Shown in pieces: positions 18,703 to 28,200 of a DNA stretch of 64,000 nt. The stretch is from Arenibacter algicola (GTDB lineage Bacteria; Bacteroidota; Bacteroidia; Flavobacteriales; Flavobacteriaceae), in the NCBI RefSeq assembly GCF_018860365.1, contig NZ_JAHKPO010000001.1, positions 248,001 through 312,000 on the forward strand. Direction: 5' to 3'. Both the position numbers and the translations under genes were made by a program. A model generated the notes under the pieces. It saw nothing but the letters and a program-made list of their open reading frames with translations, was not told the origin of the DNA and did no database searches. Every line of letters starts with the position of its first letter. The first letter of the stretch is position 1.

Positions 18703-18742
18703 ATCCGACACCATTGAAAATATGATTCCAATGGTATCGGAT
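18703..18742. repeat. Inverted repeat downstream of thyA
   Basis: ATCCGACACCATTG (18703-18716) and CAATGGTATCGGAT (18729-18742) form a 14-bp stem with one C-A mismatch around a 12-base loop. It lies between the converging thyA and CBM48 genes. There is no T tract on either side, so it is not a standard terminator, though it may end or stabilise transcripts. Confidence 0.6.
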
Positions 18743-18751
18743 ATCGATTAA

Positions 18752-19048
18752 TTAGAGTTCCAATACTGAATTCTCAGCACCGGCAAATTCGTTCCATTGG
18801 TAACGATCAGCCTCAGCCTCGTTAACATAATTGCCGTCTACTATATATTTAAACTCATATGTACCTTCTTTTGGCAAATCGAAAGTTCCCTTAAAGGTTC
18901 CGTTTTTCAATTTCTTCAATGCACTTCCTTTTGGGCTCCAATCATTAAAATCTCCAACTACAGCCACCTTCTTTGCATCCTCAGCAGGTACAGAAAAAGT
19001 TACCTTGCATATTGGCTTACTCTTTAAATATTGTTTTGTAATTCCCAT
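18752..19048 (-). CDS. Small glycogen-binding-like (CBM48/early-set) protein
   Basis: A 98-residue cytosolic protein consisting almost wholly of an isoamylase-type N-terminal fold. The signature VVGDFNDWSPKGSAL is near residues 31-45, followed by GTFDLPKEGTYEFKYIVDG and a QWNEFAG carbohydrate-contact-like end. Such domains bind alpha-glucans in branching enzymes and in AMPK beta subunits. As a free-standing small protein its role is unknown. It has a complete promoter of its own. Confidence 0.88.
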   Translation of the reverse strand: MGITKQYLKSKPICKVTFSVPAEDAKKVAVVGDFNDWSPKGSALKKLKNGTFKGTFDLPKEGTYEFKYIVDGNYVNEAEADRYQWNEFAGAENSVLEL

Positions 19049-19073
19049 AACCTCTATATTTTAGATTAAAGCG

Positions 19074-19105
19074 CAAAATTACACCATTAAATGCCTCATT
19101 CCCAA
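19074..19105 (-). promoter_or_regulatory. Complete Bacteroidota promoter of the CBM48 gene
   Basis: On the minus strand TTG (19105-19103) is followed after 21 bases by TAATTTTG (19081-19074). This is the one promoter in the window where I see both the -33 TTG and the -7 TAnnTTTG at accepted spacing. The start of transcription would be near 19067, about 18 bases before the ATG. Confidence 0.75.
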
Positions 19106-19202
19106 TGACCAATATCATTTTTATCATTTTCTTAAAATAAGTTTAACAATTGACCTTCTTTGATAATTTTAACAGATAAAATTCCCAAGTAAACAACAAT
19201 GC

Positions 19203-20285
19203 CTACCTACTTTTTAAGATTCCAATAATCTTATCTATCTCATTTTCTGTATTGTAGAAATGAAAACTTAAACGAATGCCATTTCCACGTTGTGCACAAA
19301 CCACATCGTGATCCATAAACTTGGCATACAAATCCTTATCCCCCCGGATATTAAATATAGAACTATGATCTTTTCTTTTGACCACGGACTCTTCCAACAG
19401 ACCTAAATTTTCAAGTGCGCCCTTTGCCTTTAAGGAAAGCTTTTTGATCTGGTCGGAAATAGTATCCATTCCTATGTCCGAAAGAAACCCCAAGGAATAG
19501 TTTAGACTCCCAAAATTGAAAGTGTCCAAATGTCCTGGCTCAAATTGCTTAGCAAAGGAAACCTTCTCCTTAGCTTCCATATTCCCATCCGCAGCATTAA
19601 AACCAGTAGACTTACACTTGAATTTGGCGTGAGTGCCATCTGCAAACAACATAAAGCCGTTACCATAGCCGCCAAGCAACCATTTATAGGAACTGGCACC
19701 CAGTACGTCTATCCCCGAATCCTCAAAGTTAAAAATCCCAGTGCCCAAAAATTGCGTACCGTCAGCAATGATCAATAGATCCGGAAAATCTTTTTTCAAA
19801 TTTCTCAGGAACTCCAGATCTATCTTGATCCCATTTAACCACTGCACCAAACTAAGCGCCAAGACATTAATGTTGTCCTTTTTTATCCTATCATAAATAT
19901 TTTCCTCCAAAGAATCCGTCACCTTAAGATAATAAATGGTATGCCCCCTACTTTCTAAAGGCCAGTTCACGGAAGGATAATCGCCTTCCAACAGTAATAC
20001 GTTCCTTCTAGCCTCCATGCCTTCCAACAATAAATTAAGCCCGATTGAAAAATTGGGGACCAGTGCCACATTATCAGCTTTGCAGCCAAAGAATTTTCCA
20101 ATAGTATTTCGAGTTTCAGAAATAAGTACGTGACCTTTCATCTTCATTTTACTTCCTCCAATAAGAAAATCAAGATCATGTTCTTGCCGCCAGTCCAGAA
20201 GACCGTCATAAAGAAGGCCAGAAGTTGCAGTATCGACATAGGTATATTGACTTAAAACTGGGAATTGCTTTATAATCTTTTGCAT
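19203..20285 (-). CDS. Aminotransferase class V-fold PLP enzyme
   Basis: A 360-residue cytosolic PLP enzyme of the class V (NifS/selenocysteine lyase-like) fold. The start PVLSQYTYVDTATSGLL, the ALVPNFSIGLNLLLEG phosphate-loop region, ADGTQFLGTG with the PLP-pyridine Asp near residue 175, and SSYKW with Lys201 as the Schiff-base lysine are visible. No active-site cysteine loop typical of IscS/SufS is apparent in the C-terminal half (VCAQRGNGIRLSFHFYN). A cysteine desulfurase is therefore unlikely and the substrate is unknown. It is divergent from the 2TM-folA unit. Confidence 0.85.
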   Translation of the reverse strand: MQKIIKQFPVLSQYTYVDTATSGLLYDGLLDWRQEHDLDFLIGGSKMKMKGHVLISETRNTIGKFFGCKADNVALVPNFSIGLNLLLEGMEARRNVLLLEGDYPSVNWPLESRGHTIYYLKVTDSLEENIYDRIKKDNINVLALSLVQWLNGIKIDLEFLRNLKKDFPDLLIIADGTQFLGTGIFNFEDSGIDVLGASSYKWLLGGYGNGFMLFADGTHAKFKCKSTGFNAADGNMEAKEKVSFAKQFEPGHLDTFNFGSLNYSLGFLSDIGMDTISDQIKKLSLKAKGALENLGLLEESVVKRKDHSSIFNIRGDKDLYAKFMDHDVVCAQRGNGIRLSFHFYNTENEIDKIIGILKSR

Positions 20286-20314
20286 ATCAAATCAGGTAAA
20301 AATTGTATTTATGG

Positions 20315-20322
20315 TATCTTTG
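20315..20322 (+). promoter_or_regulatory. -7 promoter element of the 2TM-folA unit
   Basis: TATCTTTG matches TAnnTTTG in full. Transcription would start near 20329, so the ATG at 20342 is the first usable start and an upstream in-frame start at 20303 would not be transcribed. Confidence 0.6.
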
Positions 20323-20341
20323 CCTAAAGATAGGAATTAGG

Positions 20342-20731
20342 ATGTTCTCCAAGAATAAAAAAAAGTCACTTATAGAATTAGAACAGCATGAACTTTTGGA
20401 ACATGCCCAAACGAGAATAAAGCAAAAAAAGCGACTTTATAATCATTTTGTTGTGTTTTTGATAGGCAGTGTATTCATGGTCATCATCAACAAAATATTA
20501 AAGTATGGCGTGGAGTACAACTGGTTTGTCTGGGCCATTACCTTTTGGGCCTTTTTGTTCGCAATACATATTTTTAACGTATTTGTCACCACTAAATTTA
20601 TGGGTCTGGATTGGGAAAGGGCGCAAAGGGAAAAATTGGTCCTGAAACAGAAGCAAAAAATAGCCGAATTGCAGAAGGAGATTGAAACGGAATTTCCATT
20701 ATCCAACATCAATAAAAAAAAAGAAGAGTGA
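20342..20731 (+). CDS. 2TM domain protein
   Basis: A 129-residue inner-membrane protein of the Bacteroidota 2TM family, function unknown. It has a basic N-terminus (MFSKNKKKSL), an amphipathic HAQTRIKQKKRLYNHF segment, two hydrophobic helices (about 33-55 and 64-86) and a charged coiled C-terminal tail rich in Lys, Glu and Gln. The TGA stop overlaps the GTG start of folA as GTGA, which points to translational coupling. Related 2TM domains also occur at the N-terminus of some LytTR regulators. Here there is no effector domain. Confidence 0.87.
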   Translation: MFSKNKKKSLIELEQHELLEHAQTRIKQKKRLYNHFVVFLIGSVFMVIINKILKYGVEYNWFVWAITFWAFLFAIHIFNVFVTTKFMGLDWERAQREKLVLKQKQKIAELQKEIETEFPLSNINKKKEE

Positions 20732-21234
20732 ATATTCTATCCATTATAGCCGCCGCTGCGGAGAACAACGCTTTGGGACAGGACAACGACCTGCTGTGGC
20801 ATTTACCCGATGATTTTAAACGCTTCAAAAGCCTCACCTCAGGGCACAAAATAATCATGGGACGCAAAACCTTTGAGAGCTTCCCCAAACCTTTGCCCAA
20901 TAGAACCCATATCATCATAACCAGAGATCGGAACTACAAGGTAAAACATGAAGATTGCATAGTAGTACACTCCATACAAGAGGCCTTGAATCTTGTAAAA
21001 GGAGACCCCTTATCCTTTATTATAGGTGGGGGTGAAATATATAAACTGGGGCTGGAATACGCCAACCAAATAGAACTGACCAGGGTGCATGGAACCTTTG
21101 ATGCGGATACCTTTTTTCCTGAATTCGACAAAGATAAATGGCAATTATCAAAAGAGGAATACCACCCCAAGGATGAGAAACATAAATATGATTTTACCTA
21201 TTTAACCTATATAAAAAAAGAAAAGGATCAATAA
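20728..21234 (+). CDS. folA: Dihydrofolate reductase
   Basis: Reduces dihydrofolate with NADPH, closing the cycle that thymidylate synthase opens. The 168 residues show the family pattern: IIAAAAENNALGQDNDLLWHLPDDFKRFK, with the catalytic acidic residue in LPDDF, then IIMGRKTFES, the FIIGGGEIYKLGLEYA motif and LTRVHGTFDADTFFPEF. It starts at GTG within the stop of the 2TM gene, preceded by an AG-rich AAAAAAGAAGAG. No nearer ATG would keep the N-terminal strand. Confidence 0.96.
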   Translation: MNILSIIAAAAENNALGQDNDLLWHLPDDFKRFKSLTSGHKIIMGRKTFESFPKPLPNRTHIIITRDRNYKVKHEDCIVVHSIQEALNLVKGDPLSFIIGGGEIYKLGLEYANQIELTRVHGTFDADTFFPEFDKDKWQLSKEEYHPKDEKHKYDFTYLTYIKKEKDQ

Positions 21235-21252
21235 AGAGTAAAAGTGAATTAG

Positions 21253-22044
21253 TTAAAAATCTAAATATTGCGCTTTATAATGAACCTTAACATCCTTTAA
21301 AAAGGCCTTTAAAACGGAGATATCCCCATTTGTAAAAAATTGATGCTCAATATCCTCTTGATGTAGGCTATTTAATAAATTAAATTGCTGCAGTACATTT
21401 TTGGTATGCCTGGCCACTCCTTCACCAGAATCGATTATCTTAATATTATTGGGTAAAATTTCCTTTATCAAAGGAATCAAATAAGGATAATGTGTACAGC
21501 CCAATACCAATTGATCCATACCTTGACTCAACATGGGATCCAGATAATTTTGTAACAACTCCCTAGTTTTGGAAGAATTAATCTCCCCTTTCTCGATTTG
21601 CTCAACCAGCCCAGTGCCAACTTGATCGAGTACCTTTATACCACTGGCATGTATTTCCGAAGTATTATTGAATAGAGCACTGGACAAGGTACCCTTGGTA
21701 GCCAATACTCCGACTGTTTTGGTTTTGGTATTTAGGGCGGCAGGCTTAATCGCCGGCTCAATTCCGATAAGGGGGATGTTATAACTGGCCCTAAGCTCCT
21801 TAATAGCGTTGGTGGTAGCCGTGTTACAGGCAACCACTATAAGTTTACATCCCTTTTTCAGAAGTAGCTCAACGTTTTTTATACTAAGTTGAAGTATCTG
21901 TTCCTTCGATTTTTCTCCATAGGGTGCATTCTTACTGTCGGCCAGATAAATAGTGGATTCATAGGGAAGAACTCTGTTGATCTCCCGCCATATGGAGGTG
22001 CCGCCAATGCCGGAATCAAAAATACCTATGGGTTCTTTATTCAT
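21253..22044 (-). CDS. murI: Glutamate racemase
   Basis: Makes D-glutamate for peptidoglycan. The 263 residues include the start GIFDSGIGGTSIWREI, the first catalytic cysteine in VVACNTATTNA (Cys73) and the second in LVLGCTHYPYL near residue 185, both needed for the two-base mechanism. Its product enters the same pathway that Mpl, encoded next upstream, feeds by recycling. The 138-base gap to mpl holds no clear terminator. Confidence 0.97.
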   Translation of the reverse strand: MNKEPIGIFDSGIGGTSIWREINRVLPYESTIYLADSKNAPYGEKSKEQILQLSIKNVELLLKKGCKLIVVACNTATTNAIKELRASYNIPLIGIEPAIKPAALNTKTKTVGVLATKGTLSSALFNNTSEIHASGIKVLDQVGTGLVEQIEKGEINSSKTRELLQNYLDPMLSQGMDQLVLGCTHYPYLIPLIKEILPNNIKIIDSGEGVARHTKNVLQQFNLLNSLHQEDIEHQFFTNGDISVLKAFLKDVKVHYKAQYLDF

Positions 22045-22182
22045 TTAAAATAAAAAGATTAAACAGCCATAAAGTTACATTAATATTGCTTTTTGGAGTA
22101 GTCCTTTTTGGGAAATAAAACTCCCCCTTCCCCACAGTTTATTTTATCTCCCTTGATTCAATACAACCAAAAGATCAGCTGC

Positions 22183-23544
22183 CTAATACTTTTCGACCAA
22201 CACCTTTACCTCTTCCAAATTCAATCCACCATAATTCCCAGAGCTCATTAAAAGCAGTACGGAATTATCATATTCCTGACCAAACACAAATTTCTTGAAA
22301 TCTTCCGCATCGGTAAAAATCTGCAAATCGTCCCGAACAAAGGCTTCCGATATTTGTTCCGGTGTAACCTCCTTAAGCTTCTTTATCCTAACCGATTCAG
22401 GCAAGTAAAATACCGCCGCTACATCTGCTGCCTCCAAGGCACCTTTATACTCCTTTAAAAATTCCGGGTTAAAACTGCTATAGGTGTGCAGTTCCAAGCA
22501 CGCAATTAATTTTCTTTCCGGATACTGCTCTTTAACGGCATTGGTAGTAGCCATAACTTTGCTGGGGGAATGCGCAAAATCCTTATAAGCGACACAGGTC
22601 CTACCTTCAGCAATTTTTTCCAATCTTTTGGAAGCGCCTTTAAAGGATGCAATGGCCTCATAGAAATCGTCTTCATCCACTCCCATATTTTGACATATCC
22701 ATTTTGCCCCTGCCAAATTACTGAGGTTATGCTTTCCAAAAACTTCGATAGGCATAGGACCTTCCGGGGTTTCCAAAATGGTTTGTCCATTTTCAACAGT
22801 GTATTCGGGAGTGTTATAAGGGAGCTTTCTTATACTGTTCTCAGAAGCTTTTACCACCCTATCCACTTCCAAATCTTCTTCATTGTAGGTAATACTTCCT
22901 CCTTTTACAATACTATCCACAAAAATCCGGAATTGCTCCACATAATTGTCATACGTAGGAAATACATTAATGTGATCCCAGGCTATACCGCTCAACAGGG
23001 CAATATTGGGTTTGTAAAGATGGAATTTCGGGCGCCTATCTATGGGGGAAGACAAATATTCATCACCCTCCAACACAATAAAATCGTTCTCCTCGGTAAG
23101 ATGTACCATTCGGTCAAACCCATCCAACTGGGCACCTACCATAAAATCTACAGCTATATCATGATAATTTAAAACATGTAATATCATAGAAGTAATGGTG
23201 GTCTTGCCATGACTCCCTCCTATGACCACTCTGGTCTTATTTTTGGATTGTTCGTAAAGAAACTCGGGATAGGAAAATATTTTCAATCCTAATTCCTGGG
23301 CTTTTAACAGCTCAGGATTGTCTGCCTTGGCGTGCATACCCAAAATTACGGCATCCAAATTGGAGTTCAATTTCTCTGGAAACCAGCCGAATTGTTCCGG
23401 CAATAGCCCTTTAGCTTCCAACCTAGTTTTGGAAGGTTCAAAAATTACGTCATCACTACCTGAAACAATATATCCCTTATGATGTAATGCCAAAGCCAAA
23501 TTGTGCATAGCACTGCCCCCGATGGCAATAAAATGAATGTGCAT
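22183..23544 (-). CDS. mpl: UDP-N-acetylmuramate:L-alanyl-gamma-D-glutamyl-meso-diaminopimelate ligase
   Basis: Reattaches recycled tripeptide to UDP-MurNAc using ATP. It belongs to the Mur ligase family. The 453 residues begin MHIHFIAIGGSAMHNLALAL (the UDP-binding glycine loop of the MurC/Mpl group), then VVIGGSHGKTTITSMIL (P-loop near residue 112), LEGDEYLSS and a C-terminal domain with AHSPSKVMATT. The Mpl-type H-x-K-A-D-N pattern (GMHAKADNPEL) near residue 71 separates it from MurC. It sits next to murI, so both supply cell-wall precursors. Confidence 0.93.
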   Translation of the reverse strand: MHIHFIAIGGSAMHNLALALHHKGYIVSGSDDVIFEPSKTRLEAKGLLPEQFGWFPEKLNSNLDAVILGMHAKADNPELLKAQELGLKIFSYPEFLYEQSKNKTRVVIGGSHGKTTITSMILHVLNYHDIAVDFMVGAQLDGFDRMVHLTEENDFIVLEGDEYLSSPIDRRPKFHLYKPNIALLSGIAWDHINVFPTYDNYVEQFRIFVDSIVKGGSITYNEEDLEVDRVVKASENSIRKLPYNTPEYTVENGQTILETPEGPMPIEVFGKHNLSNLAGAKWICQNMGVDEDDFYEAIASFKGASKRLEKIAEGRTCVAYKDFAHSPSKVMATTNAVKEQYPERKLIACLELHTYSSFNPEFLKEYKGALEAADVAAVFYLPESVRIKKLKEVTPEQISEAFVRDDLQIFTDAEDFKKFVFGQEYDNSVLLLMSSGNYGGLNLEEVKVLVEKY

Positions 23545-23856
23545 GAAAAGATCGGTTTAAGGGGTAAAGATAATCATTGTTCAAGGCTATCAAAAAAAGT
23601 TATCGTGCGGTTTTATGCATTAAGAAAAATAAATGACCAAACCCCAGAACAAACCCTACCCCTTTAAAGGAACAGATTCAGGGGTCTGGGCAATTAACCA
23701 GATACCCCTACAAACAGGAAGGGTTGGTTCAACCATAGTATTTCAAGGAACCTACGGCTTTTGAAATACGGATCTCAGGAATAAAGACGGGAATAAGATT
23801 AAAAACTATATCCGAACCCTGAATATTTTTTAATTTAGTACCAAAGAACACTAACC
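23545..23856. other. 312-bp intergenic region with inverted repeat and a 43-codon frame
   Basis: No recognisable gene. GTATTTCAA (23738-23746) and TTGAAATAC (23761-23769) form a perfect 9-bp inverted repeat. An open frame from ATG 23633 gives 43 codons (MTKPQNKPYPFKGTDSG start) to a TGA at 23762-23764, and the same frame continues 22 codons beyond it. I do not recognise the product and it may be a relic or chance. Confidence 0.4.
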
Positions 23857-24174
23857 ATGAAAATAAAACTTGCCGAAATTGTCCCCAAGGAAATTATGCC
23901 CGGCTACCACGGCAAACTTATTCACACCCAAAATATGAGTCTAGCTTTTTGGGAGGTGGAAGCCGGAGCCAAAGTTCCCGAACATGCACACATGAATGAG
24001 CAGGTAATGCAGGTATTGGAAGGGAAATTTAAATTTACCCTTGGCGGCATTACCAAGACCTATGAACCTGGGGATCTGGTAATAATTCCACCCCACGTTT
24101 CACATAGCGGTCTAGCACTTACCCCCTGTAAATTGATGGATGTTTTTAGTCCCACAAGGGAAGAATACAAATAA
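23857..24174 (+). CDS. Cupin domain protein
   Basis: A 105-residue single-domain cupin. The two conserved cupin motifs are visible: GAKVPEHAHMNEQVMQVLEGKF (two His and a Glu as metal ligands) near residues 37-58, and PGDLVIIPPHVSHSG with the last His near residue 85. It probably binds a divalent metal; the substrate is unknown. It is followed after 45 bases by an SDR oxidoreductase on the same strand, so the two may act on one small-molecule pathway. Confidence 0.9.
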   Translation: MKIKLAEIVPKEIMPGYHGKLIHTQNMSLAFWEVEAGAKVPEHAHMNEQVMQVLEGKFKFTLGGITKTYEPGDLVIIPPHVSHSGLALTPCKLMDVFSPTREEYK

Positions 24175-24219
24175 ACCCACTTTTGTCCCACTGGCATAGT
24201 GTTAAAACATATTAGTAAG

Positions 24220-25005
24220 ATGAAGATATCACTTAAAAACAAAAAAGCATTGGTCGGCGGTAGTAGCCGTGGAATCGGCAGGGCCATTGCCCAACAATTG
24301 GCTGCCAGTGGTGCAAGCGTAACCGTCATGGCCCGTAGTGAGGAACAGTTAAAATCCCTGATATCCAATCTGCCTACGGATAGCGGACAACAACACCAGT
24401 ATTTGGTGGTAGATTATTCCAATTTTGATGCCTATAAGAAAAGTATAGCCACCTTCTTTAAAACAAACACGGTAGATATTTTGGTGAACAATACCCAAGG
24501 ACCGTCGGCAGGAGGTGCCCTGGACAAAAAGATCGATGATTATCAGGAAGCTTTTGACCTTCTTTTTAAGACCGCGGTATTTACCACTGAACAGGCACTT
24601 AAAGGAATGATTTCCCAGAAATATGGTCGTATTATCAATGTTGCCTCAGTTTCAATAAAGGAGCCCCTGTCCTATTTGGCCCTTTCCAATAGCATACGTG
24701 CCGCTGTTGTTACCTGGTCCAAAACCCTGGCTTCCGATGTAGGCAAATACAACATCACTGCAAACTGCACCCTAACGGGTTATTTTAACACGGAAAGACT
24801 AAAGCAACTTAATGGTGCCAAGGCCAAATCCTTGGGTATTCCTCTTACTGAAGTTGAAAACCAAATGCTCTCCAATGTACCTGTGGGGCGATTTGGAGAC
24901 CCAACGGAATATGGCCATTTGGTTACTTTTTTGGCCTCTGAACACGCCTCTTTTATAACAGGCACCAATATTCCTATAGATGGTGGTTTGCTAAAGTCGC
25001 TTTAA
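24220..25005 (+). CDS. SDR family oxidoreductase, atypical catalytic site
   Basis: A 261-residue Rossmann-fold protein. The cofactor loop is ALVGGSSRGIGRAIAQQL at residues 9-26, followed by VNNTQGPSAGGAL where NNAG is usual. The catalytic region reads NVASVSIKEPLSYLALSNSIRAA. The serine and a tyrosine are there, but the residue four after the tyrosine is Ser and not Lys. An SDR subgroup with the LSN-x-IRAAV pattern is known, so this is a subfamily trait. The upstream GTG at 24199 is rejected because the fold begins at the ATG at 24220. It forms a likely pair with the cupin gene. Confidence 0.85.
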   Translation: MKISLKNKKALVGGSSRGIGRAIAQQLAASGASVTVMARSEEQLKSLISNLPTDSGQQHQYLVVDYSNFDAYKKSIATFFKTNTVDILVNNTQGPSAGGALDKKIDDYQEAFDLLFKTAVFTTEQALKGMISQKYGRIINVASVSIKEPLSYLALSNSIRAAVVTWSKTLASDVGKYNITANCTLTGYFNTERLKQLNGAKAKSLGIPLTEVENQMLSNVPVGRFGDPTEYGHLVTFLASEHASFITGTNIPIDGGLLKSL

Positions 25006-25211
25006 ACGGCTGGCAAAAAGACAAAAAGCAGCCCAGAGGGGCCAAGGCTTCCATGGATACAAAAAAATCCCGACACCAATAAAGCAACGTTGGTATTCTT
25101 TTTGCATCTAGTCACTTCATGGCATGTTTACTCACTTAAAAGAGTGTTTCACTCATTATGGATTGCAACCCCATGAAATAAACACCAATTTTGTTATATA
25201 TATTAATAAAA

Positions 25212-28200
25212 ATGAAAAAGATAGCAACAATATTCACCTTAATCCTGTTCTCACAAATGGGACAATCCCAATCTACCAACGATTCCTATTCCTCCCTATG
25301 GCAAAGGGTACAAAAATTGGAGAATGAGGCCATGACCAAATCCGCATTGGACATAGTGACCTTAATCTCAAAAAAGGCCAAAAAAGAACAGAATTCCGTT
25401 CAGATCATAAGGTCACTTTTATACACCTCCAAATATGCGCTAAACTTGGAGGAGGACGCCCAATTAAAAATTGTACGCGATTTTAAAAAAGAAATAGACC
25501 AAAGTCAATTCCCAACCAAGAATATCTTGGAAGGTTATTTGGCAAATATGTATTGGCAATATTTTCAACAAAATAGATATCAATTCTACGACAGGACAAC
25601 CACAGAGGAAAAAGTGGATAGTATTGATTTTAGAACCTGGGATCTTAGCACTATTTTCAATGAAATAAGTGTGCATTTTGATGCTTCATTGCAAAAGCCA
25701 TTAGAGTTACAACAGCTAAAAGTGGATGCTTATAAAGAAATACTTAATGAACAAAAAGGCTCCCAGATATACCGGCCAACCCTATTTGATCTTTTGGCCC
25801 ATTCGGCATTGAATTTTTATAAGACTAGTGAAAACAGCATTACACGTCCGGCAGACAAATTTGAATTGGACAACCCAGAAATTTTATGCGAGGGAAAACA
25901 ATTTGTTGAGCAACAAATTAGCACCAGGGACAAGACTTCCTTACAATCCAGGGCCCTAATGCTCTATCAGCAACTCTTGGATTTCCATAAACCTAAAGAT
26001 GAAGCATATGTAGATATTGATATTGAACGTCTGAGGTATATTAAGGAAAATGCGGTATTTCCCAACAAGGACCAACAGTACCTGGAGGTTTTGCAAAACA
26101 CCGCCGAATCCATTAAAAACAATAAAAACTCGGCGTTATACCAATATGAAATTGCCATGTTGTACCGCGAATGGGGCAATAGTTATCAACCTAACATCAA
26201 AGACGAGCAAAGATGGAAGCAGAAAGAGGCTATGGCCTTATGTGAATCTGTAATAGAACAGTTTCCAAACAGTAGGGGCGCCGAAAAATGTAAGGCACTA
26301 AAATCTGAGATTTTATCCAGAGACCTACAATTGACCGGGGAACGACATGTACCTGTCAACCTACCTTCCCGTTTACTCGTAGAATACAAAAATCTCCATA
26401 CACTTCAATTATCGGCCCATAAGATTTCCCAAAAGGAGATAAAGCAGCTCAACAGTCTTTATCCCGAGGAAAAAGTATTGGCTTTTATTAAAAAACTCAC
26501 GGAAGTTAAAAATTGGAATGCCAAGCTTATCAACGAAAATGATCATCAATCCCACAAAATTGAAATCCTATTGCCAGAGTTAAGTAACGGGTCGTACATT
26601 ATTTTGGCTACCCCTTATACCGATTCCGAAAACACCTTCGCCTATAGTCCTATCCAAGTCACCAATCTGGCATTGGTGGAGGGGCAAACCAGTACAGACC
26701 ATAACTTTCAGGTAATTGATCGCAATAGTGGAAAACCCATATCCGGAGCTACCCTGAAATTTTCCTATCAACAAAACTACGAAAGACCCATCCTGACCAA
26801 GACCTTGGTTTCCGACGAGAAAGGGTTGGTAACCCTTCCCTTATCCAGCGAGCACTGGAACAACGTGGATATCCTTATCGGTACCAAAAATGAAGAGGCC
26901 TTCTTTGAAGATTTTTATGTTAATGCCAAATATGACCAAGGGGAGGAAGACAACCTATACTCCTGTTTTTTATTTACGGACCGAAGTATTTACAGGCCGG
27001 GACAACCCCTATATTTTAAAGGGTTGGCAATGGTTCAAAAAGACGATAAATCCTCCGTGCTTACCAATACCAAATTAACGGTAAGCCTTATGGATGTTAA
27101 TCACCAAGAAGTTTCCCAACAGGAATTTAGAACCAATGATTATGGCTCCATTTCAGGCACATTCATTTTACCCAATAATGGGCTTACAGGGAATTATTAT
27201 TTGAAATTGGATTCCGAAGAAGTTGACATTAGCGGCAATAGTTATTTTTCAGTGGAGGAATACAAGCGTCCCAAATTTGAAACTTCACTGGAATCCATTA
27301 CAGAGACGTACAGGGTAAACGATACCATCTCCGTTAAGGGAACGGCCAAGGCCTACGCAGGAAGCCTTATTACAGGCGCCAAGGTAAGCTATACCGTTAG
27401 GCGAGTGGTGTACTACCCTAAATGGTATTATTGGCACCTGCCTTATTTTGATGGGACCCCTCAAGAGATTGCCCATGGCGAAACGGTTACCGATGCCAAC
27501 GGTAAATACGAGATTAACTTCAAAGCCATACCAGATCTAAGTATTGCCAAGGAAAATATGCCCACCTTCAACTATGAGGTTACAGCAGATGTTACGGACC
27601 TCAATGGCGAGACCCATAGTGCAACTACCATGGTCAACGTGGGGTATCATGCGCTAACGGCCGATATTCAAATTGATGATCCTTTGAACAAGGATGGCAA
27701 AAATCCTAAGATAACCATCTCCACCTATAACCTTAACGGTGAGTTTGTTGCAGCGCAAGGAAGCCTAAAAATGTATAAACTAAAGGCCCCAAACAATGTC
27801 CTTAGACCAAGACCTTGGGCTGCTCCGGATTATGATGGCTTTGGAAAAACCAAATTCAAGGAACTTTTTCCCCATGATGCCTTTGGCAAGGAAGATAATC
27901 CAGCCTTTTGGGAAAAAGGGGAATTGGTTTGGAAATCCAGCTTTGACACAGGAAAATCCAAGGAAATTGACATGGGCAACGTAAAAAAATGGTTGTCCGG
28001 TAAATATGTCATTGAACTGGAAACAAAGGACAAATTTGGTCAACTGGTAAAGGACATTACGCAAACTACTTTTTACAGTGATAAGGACAAGCTACCAGCG
28101 GATAATCAGCTTTTTCAAATAAAGACCGATAAAAACTCATATGCCATTGGAGAAAAAGCAAAACTTACTTTGCGCTCCGCTGCGGAAGACCTTACCATAT

